Source: Candidatus Endowatersipora endosymbiont of Watersipora subatra (GTDB taxonomy: Bacteria; Pseudomonadota; Alphaproteobacteria; Rhizobiales; Rhizobiaceae). Taken from it: a stretch of DNA of 64,000 nucleotides. The stretch's first letter is position 1. Each line of letters starts with the position of its first letter. The notes beneath the pieces were generated by a model that ran no database searches, was not told where the DNA came from, and saw only the letters and a list, made by a program, of their open reading frames with translations. Of the stretch, positions 57,658-64,000 are shown piece after piece. Made by a program: the position numbers and the translations under genes. The DNA is taken from assembly GCF_964026585.1 (NCBI RefSeq), contig NZ_OZ032160.1, forward strand, positions 682,001 to 746,000. The letters are read 5' to 3'.

Positions 57658-58368
57658 TTACTGCATTTCAGAAATGATTGATTTTACAGCAGCACGACGA
57701 TCATAAGCCAAAATAATAGGGCGACCCACAACAATGTGTGAAGCGCCAGCCTGCAAAGCATCTTTAGGTGTCATAACCCTCTTCTGATCACCATAATCAA
57801 CACCAGCTGGTCGAATTGCCGGTGTCACAACAGCCATATCAGGGCCAACTATTTCCCTGACGTTCAAGGCCTCACAGGCAGAAGAAACAATGCCATTCAT
57901 GCCAATATCGCGCGCCTGAATCGCACGTCTTCTAACTAATTGAGAAACATTATAGGCATATCCAGCCTCGATCAGGTCGAGATCATCTAATGAAGTAAGA
58001 ACCGTAACCCCTAGCAAAGTTAAAGGATGACCTTGAGCCGCTTTAACTGCGGCCTCCATTGCTTTTGGATATGCATGAATAGTAAGCATATGAACCCTTG
58101 TCTCAGCAATGCGTTCCACAGCATTTGCTACTGTATTGGGTACATCTAATAATTTAAGATCAAGAAATACTTTCTTATTTTCCGAAATAAGATCTTGTGC
58201 TAAATGAAAGCCATTTCGAAAAGCATTAGCATCTCTAGGGGAAGTACAACACAGTTGTTGCCCAATCTTATAGAAGGAAACTAAGTTTCCTAACTCATCA
58301 ATAATTTCACGAGCCTGTTTAAGGGTTGGAACATCCAAACCAACAATTAACCTATCATCTAAACCCAT
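57658..58368 (-). CDS. pyrF: Orotidine 5'-phosphate decarboxylase
   Basis: Last step of UMP synthesis. 236 aa TIM barrel with the catalytic DLKLLDVPNTV motif, LTIHAYP, and the phosphate site VVGRPIILAYD. It is 11 bp after the FMN reductase gene. trpF-trpB-trpA, often downstream in related bacteria, are not there; ubiB converges. Confidence 0.95.
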   Translation of the reverse strand: MGLDDRLIVGLDVPTLKQAREIIDELGNLVSFYKIGQQLCCTSPRDANAFRNGFHLAQDLISENKKVFLDLKLLDVPNTVANAVERIAETRVHMLTIHAYPKAMEAAVKAAQGHPLTLLGVTVLTSLDDLDLIEAGYAYNVSQLVRRRAIQARDIGMNGIVSSACEALNVREIVGPDMAVVTPAIRPAGVDYGDQKRVMTPKDALQAGASHIVVGRPIILAYDRRAAVKSIISEMQ

Positions 58369-58379
58369 AGATTTTACTT

Positions 58380-59009
58380 TTAAGAAATTCTAAAGCTCGA
58401 TTTGATTTTATCCTGTAAACAGAATTTCGCTCTTTCTATAACAGTTATTAACAGCTTTTGTAGTAAAACGTTGGTCTTATTATTTAATAGTTGACCTTTT
58501 TCGTTAAAGGCATTGCTCGCATTTCCTACTGTTAACTGCGGTGTCACTACATCAGCTCCTACGCTTACCAAAATCTCTCTGAGATGAGAAAGGACACGAA
58601 TACCACCTAAATTGCTCGGTGAACAAGCTGCAAGCCCAAAAGTACAATTTTGATAAGGAGTGATATTATCAAGATCACGGCTTAACCAATCTAGTGCATT
58701 TTTGAGCAATGGCGGAAGGGATCCATTATATTCCGGAGTTACTAATATTATTCCTTCATTCTTTTCCATAAAAGAACCAAGCTTCTTAGCACCATCAGGA
58801 ACTCCTGTTTTCTCTTCAATATTTTGACTAAACAAAGGAAGTTCATAATCAGATAACGATAGAATCGTAGCTTGCCCTCCGTATGTTTGAATCCCTTCAG
58901 CGATAAGGCCAGAAAGATGAACATTATAGGATCCATGACGATCTGAACCTGGAATAATGAGTACTCGTGGGATCATAGTTTTTTTACTCTCTTTGATAAG
59001 AGGTATCAT
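58380..59009 (-). CDS. NAD(P)H-dependent FMN reductase family protein
   Basis: Flavodoxin-like quinone or FMN reductase of the NADPH-dependent FMN reductase family. 209 aa from ATG 59009, which overlaps the dnaJ stop by 4 bp (ATGA). The internal ATG 58976 ([11 protein letters not shown]) gives the more usual N-terminus. The FMN-binding [13 protein letters not shown] and the family motif [21 protein letters not shown] (segment centred on PEYNGS) are present. Substrate is unknown. It lies between dnaJ and pyrF. Confidence 0.82.
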   Translation of the reverse strand: MIPLIKESKKTMIPRVLIIPGSDRHGSYNVHLSGLIAEGIQTYGGQATILSLSDYELPLFSQNIEEKTGVPDGAKKLGSFMEKNEGIILVTPEYNGSLPPLLKNALDWLSRDLDNITPYQNCTFGLAACSPSNLGGIRVLSHLREILVSVGADVVTPQLTVGNASNAFNEKGQLLNNKTNVLLQKLLITVIERAKFCLQDKIKSSFRIS

Positions 59010-60136
59010 CCTTCGGATAAGGTATCAAAGAATCCTTTCATGCGAGAGAAGAATCCTGTAGACTCAGGGCTGTTATCAGCTGAACTTTCCTTTTCAAACT
59101 CAATTAAAAGATCACGCTGACGCCTTGTCAAGTTTTGTGGTATTTCTATTGCTACCTGAATATACATATCACCTACTTGGCTAGAACGCATAACAGGCAT
59201 TCCCTTTGAACGCAATCGAAACTGTTTACCATTTTGAGTCCCTTCAGGAATTTTTACGCGTGTTCTACCGCCGCTGATAGTCCCCACTTCAAATTGACCA
59301 CCTAGCACAGCTGTTGTCATAGAAATAGGAACATGGCAATAGATATCAGAACCATCCCGTTTAAAGAATTGATGAGGTTTGATCGATAGAAATATATAAA
59401 GATCACCCTGTGGACCATCACGCATTCCGAATTCACCTTCACCAGACAATCTTATCCTCGTTCCATCATCTACGCCTGATGGAATATTAACTGAAATCGA
59501 TTTGTTTTCAGTTATTTTACCGTATCCAGAACACTGAGGACAGGGATCCTTGATAACTTCCCCTTGTCCCTGACAAGATGGACATGTTCGCTGAATTGAG
59601 AAAAATCCTTGGCTTGCTCTGACCTGACCAACCCCTCCACAAGTTCCGCATTTTGTTGGAAAGGTTCCCCTCTTCGTCCTGCGACCAGAACAAGAACCAC
59701 ATGTTATAGAAGAAGGAATCTCAATTTCAGCTGTTTTTCCTGTAAAGGCTTCCTCCAGAGAAATTTCCATGTTGTATCGTATATCAGCACCACGAGAACG
59801 AGCGCTAGAAGATCGGCGTCCTCCCCCCATCATTTCACCAAAAATATCTTCAAATATATCCCCCATCGATCCACCTGAAAAAGGATGATCACTCGTCGCC
59901 GATCCAGCATTTTCAAAAGCGGCATGACCAAAACGGTCATAGGCAGCTCTCTTTTGTGGATCTTTCAAAGCTTCGTAAGCTTCACCAATTTCTTTAAATT
60001 TGGCTTCCGCTTCCTTATTTCCTGGATTTTTATCAGGGTGATATTTCATAGCCTGTTTACGAAATGCTCTTTTTAACGTCTTTTCATCTGCATCCCGTGA
60101 AACGCCTAAAAGGTCATAATAGTCTGTTTTACTCAT
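59006..60136 (-). CDS. dnaJ: Chaperone protein DnaJ
   Basis: Hsp40 co-chaperone of DnaK. 376 aa: J domain with the HPD motif (KYHPDKNPG), Gly-rich linker, zinc domain with four CxxCxGxG-type repeats, and C-terminal substrate-binding domains. All eight zinc Cys are present, but the first repeat reads CGSCSGRR, lacking its final Gly. The ATG overlaps the fkbM stop by 4 bp, so dnaJ is likely translated together with fkbM. The dnaK gene is further upstream, beyond fkbM and a probable terminator. Confidence 0.96.
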   Translation of the reverse strand: MSKTDYYDLLGVSRDADEKTLKRAFRKQAMKYHPDKNPGNKEAEAKFKEIGEAYEALKDPQKRAAYDRFGHAAFENAGSATSDHPFSGGSMGDIFEDIFGEMMGGGRRSSSARSRGADIRYNMEISLEEAFTGKTAEIEIPSSITCGSCSGRRTKRGTFPTKCGTCGGVGQVRASQGFFSIQRTCPSCQGQGEVIKDPCPQCSGYGKITENKSISVNIPSGVDDGTRIRLSGEGEFGMRDGPQGDLYIFLSIKPHQFFKRDGSDIYCHVPISMTTAVLGGQFEVGTISGGRTRVKIPEGTQNGKQFRLRSKGMPVMRSSQVGDMYIQVAIEIPQNLTRRQRDLLIEFEKESSADNSPESTGFFSRMKGFFDTLSEG

Positions 60137-61029
60137 ACATTTATCAGTCCTGAATTTTCTAATTCTGTTGTATGAATCATGATTGCATTAATATTTGTAC
60201 GACACTGCAATACATATCCATATTCCTTTAACATTAAGATTATTTTTTGACCTTCAAGGTTGAAGGTTTCAACAATCAATAGTTGAGGCCAAAAGTCAGA
60301 GGGGGCGTTTGTTAAAAAATTTTTCAATACTTGAAAATCATAACCTTCAATATCAATCTTCATAGCATCAATATAGTGAAAATGATTTTCAACAATAATA
60401 TTTTGTAATGTATTAATGTTGATCGGGGTACCTTCGCCTTCAAGACAAACACTCATTTCACCACGGTTCTTTTGATCCATAACAAGAGTACCAGTGCCAA
60501 CTTCAGCAGCAACTCCTGACGAATCAATTAACGCATTGCACCCATTTATCATCAGGTTAAAGATAAGACGATCTCGATTCTTAAAATCAGGTTCAATAGC
60601 TAATAGTTGTGTAGATTGACCCAGATTTTGGGCGGCCGCGTATACAAACATGGTGTAGAGTCCCACATTTGCACCAACATCTATAAAAACAAAAGGACGT
60701 TCGTACTTACATCTGCATCTATAGTTTGAAAGCGCATCAATCAGTGCTTGGCGCTCTTTAGTGTCCCAGATATGTATACCAGCAAATGCACGTTTTTCGC
60801 ACCGGTTAGATCCTGGGTAAAGACGGGCCTTGATACCAGCAGAAACTGTTACATCAAGGGGACCGGCCATTCCTGTTCTGTGTCCTAAAAGAGCTATTCT
60901 ACGAAAAAAGGAAATCATCCACATACCCAGACGTGAATGAGGAGCCAGTGAAGCCAGATTACGGATATATTCACGCCAAAAATTAAGCGAGAAAGTCCCA
61001 AAAGGTTTTTCATGAGAGATCTGGATCAT
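60133..61029 (-). CDS. FkbM family methyltransferase
   Basis: SAM-dependent methyltransferase of the FkbM family, acting on sugars, lipids or secondary metabolites; substrate unknown. 298 aa. SAM motif [16 protein letters not shown], the acidic motif AIEPDF, and [16 protein letters not shown] are typical. An N-terminal region (about 1-85) precedes the fold and is not recognised. It starts at ATG 61029 (adjacent TTG possible). It lies between dnaK and dnaJ, 122 bp after dnaK across a hairpin, with its stop overlapping the dnaJ start. Confidence 0.85.
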   Translation of the reverse strand: MIQISHEKPFGTFSLNFWREYIRNLASLAPHSRLGMWMISFFRRIALLGHRTGMAGPLDVTVSAGIKARLYPGSNRCEKRAFAGIHIWDTKERQALIDALSNYRCRCKYERPFVFIDVGANVGLYTMFVYAAAQNLGQSTQLLAIEPDFKNRDRLIFNLMINGCNALIDSSGVAAEVGTGTLVMDQKNRGEMSVCLEGEGTPININTLQNIIVENHFHYIDAMKIDIEGYDFQVLKNFLTNAPSDFWPQLLIVETFNLEGQKIILMLKEYGYVLQCRTNINAIMIHTTELENSGLINV

Positions 61030-61086
61030 CAACGATCATTAAGAATGAATGGAATGAAAATCAACTTCAACCTGCTTTAAGAAAGA

Positions 61087-61125
61087 GAAGCCCCAACGAT
61101 GATTCTTTACAAGCGCTAGGGCTTC
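61087..61125 (-). terminator. Terminator-like hairpin after dnaK
   Basis: Perfect arms GAAGCCC and GGGCTTC, separated by about 25 nt, follow the dnaK stop. On the minus strand an A8 tract precedes and TCTTTCTT follows, so the element looks like an intrinsic terminator working in both directions. It would partly uncouple dnaK from fkbM-dnaJ. Confidence 0.55.
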
Positions 61126-61154
61126 ATTTTTTTTAAAGATCAAGATAAATACTG

Positions 61155-63062
61155 CTATGCAGAGTTTTTTCCGTTCTTGTCTTTTATTTCCTCAAAATCA
61201 GCATCAACGATATTTTTATCTGGAGCATCAGTGGATGCTCCTTCTTTATCAGATGTCTTCTGAGCTTCATAGATCATCTGTCCCATCTTCATGCTAGCTT
61301 CAGCTAAGGCTTGAGACTTGGCTTTCAGATCATCTAAATCATCTGATTCTAAGGTTGATTTAAGATTTTTTATAGCTTCCTGAATCATCGATTTATCTTC
61401 GTCACTGATTTTATCCCCATGTTCAGTTAAAGATTTCTCAGTTGAATGGATAAGTGTTTCTGCTTGATTTTTTTCTTCAACTGCTTGACGACGTTTTTTA
61501 TCAGAATCAGAATTCGCCTCAGCATCTTTAACCATCTTTTCGATATCTTTTTCAGATAGACCGCCAGAGGCCTGGATTTTAATTTCTTGAGATTTTCCTG
61601 TCCCTTTGTCTTTAGCAGATACATTTACAATACCATTCGCATCAATATCAAATGTAACTTCAATTTGAGGAACACCGCGTGGTGCAGGCGGAATACCAAC
61701 TAAATCAAATTGCCCCAGTGACTTGTTGTCGGATGCCATTTCACGTTCACCCTGGGAAACACGAATAGTAACAGCATTTTGGTTATCTTCAGCAGTTGAA
61801 AAAGTCTGAGATTTCTTCGTAGGGATCGTCGTATTACGATCAATTAAGCGTGTGAAGACACCACCAAGGGTTTCGATTCCTAATGATAAAGGCGTGACAT
61901 CAAGAAGTAAAACATCAGTGACATCACCCTGTAAAACACCCGCCTGAATCGCTGCTCCCATAGCAACAACTTCATCAGGATTCACACCCTTGTGAGGTTC
62001 CTTTCCGAAAAAATTTTGCACAGTTTCTTGAACTTTTGGCATGCGAGTCATGCCACCGACCAAAATTACCTCATTAATTTCGCTAGTTGATAAGCCAGCA
62101 TCTTTTAAAGCCCCCTGCATGGGATCTATTGTTCGCTTAACTAAATCAGAAACAAGAGATTCAAATTTAGCACGTGTAAGTTTCATCGTTAGGTGCTTAG
62201 GACCTGAAGAATCTGCAGTGATAAATGGTAAATTAATCTCAGTCTGAGAGGAAGATGACAATTCGATCTTAGCTTTCTCAGCGGCTTCTTTCAGACGCTG
62301 AAGAGCTAGTTTATCACCTTTTAGATCAACACCCTGGTCCCTTTTAAATTCTTTAGATAGATAATCAACCAAAGTGATATCAAAATCTTCACCACCTAGA
62401 AATGTATCACCGTTGGTCGACTTTACTTCGAAAACACCATCACCTATTTCTAAAATAGATACATCGAAAGTACCTCCACCTAAATCGTAAACAACGATCG
62501 TCTTTCCTTCATTTCTATCCATTCCATAAGAAAGAGCTGCAGCGGTTGGCTCATTAATAATACGTTGAACTTCAAGGCCCGCAATTTTCCCTGCATCTTT
62601 AGTTGCCTGGCGCTGAGCATCATTAAAATAAGCTGGAACCGTAATAACAGCCTGATTAACTTTTTCACCAAGATAAGTTTCAGCCGTTTCCTTCATTTTT
62701 TGGAGAATCATTGCTGAAATTTGGGAAGGAGAATATTTGTCACCACGACTCTGAACCCAAGCGTCACCATTTTCGCCCTCTATAATATTGTAAGGAACGA
62801 GCTTCTGATCTTTCTTAACAGCCTGATCATCAAAACGGCGACCTATTAAGCGCTTGACTGCAAAGAAAGTATTTTCCGGGTTGGTTACGGCCTGACGTTT
62901 TGCAGGCTGACCAACAAGACGTTCACCGTCATCTGAAAAACCAACCATTGATGGTGTTGTACGTGCACCTTCAGAATTTTCAATAACCTTGGGGACTTTA
63001 CCATCCATAACTGAAACGCAAGAATTTGTTGTACCCAGGTCAATACCAATAACTTTCGCCAT
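61155..63062 (-). CDS. dnaK: Chaperone protein DnaK
   Basis: Hsp70 chaperone. 635 aa: ATPase domain starting [20 protein letters not shown], the [10 protein letters not shown] phosphate motif and VGGMTRMP, the substrate-binding domain, and a C-terminal helical lid with an acidic tail ([13 protein letters not shown]). GGAGAAG is about nine bases before the ATG. Upstream is a 364-bp divergent region with a structured leader. No CIRCE element (TTAGCACTC dyad) is visible, so HrcA control is not indicated; sigma-32 control is possible but not shown. Confidence 0.98.
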   Translation of the reverse strand: MAKVIGIDLGTTNSCVSVMDGKVPKVIENSEGARTTPSMVGFSDDGERLVGQPAKRQAVTNPENTFFAVKRLIGRRFDDQAVKKDQKLVPYNIIEGENGDAWVQSRGDKYSPSQISAMILQKMKETAETYLGEKVNQAVITVPAYFNDAQRQATKDAGKIAGLEVQRIINEPTAAALSYGMDRNEGKTIVVYDLGGGTFDVSILEIGDGVFEVKSTNGDTFLGGEDFDITLVDYLSKEFKRDQGVDLKGDKLALQRLKEAAEKAKIELSSSSQTEINLPFITADSSGPKHLTMKLTRAKFESLVSDLVKRTIDPMQGALKDAGLSTSEINEVILVGGMTRMPKVQETVQNFFGKEPHKGVNPDEVVAMGAAIQAGVLQGDVTDVLLLDVTPLSLGIETLGGVFTRLIDRNTTIPTKKSQTFSTAEDNQNAVTIRVSQGEREMASDNKSLGQFDLVGIPPAPRGVPQIEVTFDIDANGIVNVSAKDKGTGKSQEIKIQASGGLSEKDIEKMVKDAEANSDSDKKRRQAVEEKNQAETLIHSTEKSLTEHGDKISDEDKSMIQEAIKNLKSTLESDDLDDLKAKSQALAEASMKMGQMIYEAQKTSDKEGASTDAPDKNIVDADFEEIKDKNGKNSA

Positions 63063-63120
63063 CGTTTTTACTTCTCCAATTTATCCAAACCAACCAGTCT
63101 CGTCCACAAAGTCTGGAACT

Positions 63121-63189
63121 GAGGGTATCCCGGATAACGGAAGGCTTGAAAAAGATCGATCACTGGATCGAAACTCACCGATACCCCTC
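63121..63189 (-). promoter_or_regulatory. Structured dnaK leader
   Basis: Arms GAGGGTATC (63121-63129) and GATACCCCTC (63180-63189) pair over 9 bp with one bulge. They enclose a perfect 6-bp hairpin TCGATC-ACTG-GATCGA (63156-63171). The element lies about 58-127 bases before the dnaK ATG, so it would be in the 5' leader if transcription starts further upstream. A regulatory leader is inferred only. Confidence 0.4.
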
Positions 63190-63326
63190 GCTGGCTTCAC
63201 TAATCACTAAATACTATGACACTCCACGTTCCCTCGTGTTTTATGCCATTAAAAGATTTATATAAGAAGGCCACTAATTCGCTGCAAGAGCAGTCTTAAA
63301 AAGAAAATTTTAATGAGGAGATTAGA

Positions 63327-63348
63327 GATCATTCTCAATAGAATGATC
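63327..63348. promoter_or_regulatory. Perfect 9-bp inverted repeat before rlmN
   Basis: GATCATTCT-CAAT-AGAATGATC is a perfect dyad 78 bp before the rlmN ATG in the dnaK/rlmN divergent region. A consensus -35 box TTGACA follows at 63365-63370, without a good -10. It could be an operator for rlmN or a terminator-like hairpin. Confidence 0.35.
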
Positions 63349-63426
63349 CTATGATAGAATCTTATTGACAAATATTTTTAACTGCTGTACTGAAAAGATA
63401 AGATCTTAATTCGTTCAGTCTTTCTC

Positions 63427-64000
63427 ATGGTTTACAGAAGTACTCATAGAGAATTAGCCCTGCCTAATCTCATTGGATTGGATCGTGATGAGTTATCCCT
63501 TGAATTAGAAAAAAAAATTGGTATCCCCGAAAAGAAAATTCGCATGCGAGTTTCACAAATCTGGCAGTGGATTTATCTAAGAGGACATCGATCATTCGAT
63601 GGAATGACAAATTTAGATCAAAAAATTAGATCTGATCTAACTCGCGAGTACTGTCTCATCCGCCCTCAAATTGTCAATGAGCAAAGATCAGAAGATGGAA
63701 CTATAAAATGGTTACTACGCTTTAGAGGTACTCCCCTGCCTATTGAAGTTGAGACTGTCTATATTCCTGAATACAACCGTGGTACTCTTTGTCTATCTTC
63801 ACAGGTAGGATGTTCACTCAATTGTTCTTTCTGCAATACTGGATCTCAAAAGTTTGTAAGAAATCTGACTAGTGAAGAAATACTTATGCAGTTAATTGTC
63901 GCTCGTGAAAAGCTTGGTGATTTTCTTGAGAAGACCGAGAATTCCTTCGAAAAAAATCGTAAAGTAACTAATATTGTCATGATGGGTATGGGTGAACCGC
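63427..64000 (+). CDS. rlmN: Dual-specificity RNA methyltransferase RlmN, N-terminal part
   Basis: Radical-SAM enzyme methylating C2 of A2503 in 23S rRNA and A37 of some tRNAs. The gene runs off the window end; 191 codons are visible. From ATG 63427 the frame reads MVYRSTHRELALPNL, then the typical SQIWQWIYLRG, TLCLSSQVGCSLNCSFCNTG with the C-x3-C-x2-C radical-SAM motif, and NIVMMGMGEP at the edge. No strong ribosome binding site is seen. Divergent from dnaK. Confidence 0.95.
   Translation, partial: MVYRSTHRELALPNLIGLDRDELSLELEKKIGIPEKKIRMRVSQIWQWIYLRGHRSFDGMTNLDQKIRSDLTREYCLIRPQIVNEQRSEDGTIKWLLRFRGTPLPIEVETVYIPEYNRGTLCLSSQVGCSLNCSFCNTGSQKFVRNLTSEEILMQLIVAREKLGDFLEKTENSFEKNRKVTNIVMMGMGEP

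Noticed and set aside
63063..63426. CIRCE/HrcA operator upstream of dnaK
   Set aside because: No TTAGCACTC-N9-GAGTGCTAA dyad is present.
1..64000. CRISPR arrays, insertion sequences, prophage or toxin-antitoxin genes
   Set aside because: No regularly spaced repeats, transposase or integrase motifs, or paired small toxin/antitoxin ORFs were seen on either strand.

Overview
This window is an AT-rich piece of a bacterial chromosome made almost entirely of housekeeping genes. The gene content points to an alphaproteobacterium: LpxI instead of LpxH, EipA (DUF1134), a DUF1467 membrane protein next to RNase J, an Omp10-type lipoprotein, an aa3-oxidase subunit IV-like peptide, the archaeal-type SerC followed by SerA, and a RirA-type iron regulator. 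Gene order is loosely Rhodospirillales/Rhizobiales-like. Low GC, a broken regulator, separated operon partners and long non-coding AT-rich gaps suggest a lineage undergoing genome reduction, perhaps host-associated. That is an inference, and I do not assign a species.

Layout. 0-20.5 kb is mosaic: end of sodB; ybeY-corC; class I fumarase; dnaG and rpoD; carA facing purA; serC-serA; eipA; a locally duplicated segment carrying a 77-aa ORF and a PCuAC copper-chaperone gene; rpsU; a cytochrome oxidase small subunit; an Omp10-like lipoprotein; oligoendopeptidase F; a Ca2+/Na+ exchanger. 20.8-48.3 kb is one long run of minus-strand genes. Read in the direction of transcription it holds gltX, nuoE-F-G-H-I-J-K-L-M-N, birA, rnj, a DUF1467 gene, pyrH-frr-uppS-cdsA-rseP-bamA and lpxD-fabZ-lpxA-lpxI-lpxB. 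This covers most of respiratory Complex I, membrane and cell-wall lipid carrier synthesis, outer-membrane protein assembly and lipid A synthesis. 48.3-64 kb is again mosaic: parE; yggT; trhO; miaB; a rirA pseudogene; ubiE-ubiB; pyrF with an FMN reductase; dnaJ-fkbM-dnaK; and the start of rlmN.

How the genes work together. The nuo genes feed electrons to ubiquinone, whose synthesis needs ubiE and ubiB. The lpx, fabZ, bamA, rseP, cdsA and uppS genes build and monitor the envelope. carA, pyrF, pyrH and purA serve nucleotide synthesis, and serA/serC make serine. Several usual neighbours are missing from their expected places: nuoABCD, dxr, skp, carB, phoH and trpFBA. Either the genome has been rearranged or those genes are lost.

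I found no insertion sequence, CRISPR array, phage gene, tRNA or rRNA, and no convincing undescribed multi-gene system. The best leads are the rirA pseudogene (one nonsense codon plus one frameshift, both readable), the duplicated 5' gene segment at 15.2-15.8 kb, an fkbM gene lying between dnaK and dnaJ, a 22-codon membrane micro-ORF with a strong ribosome binding site, and several perfect dyads in long intergenic regions before parE, ubiE and rlmN.
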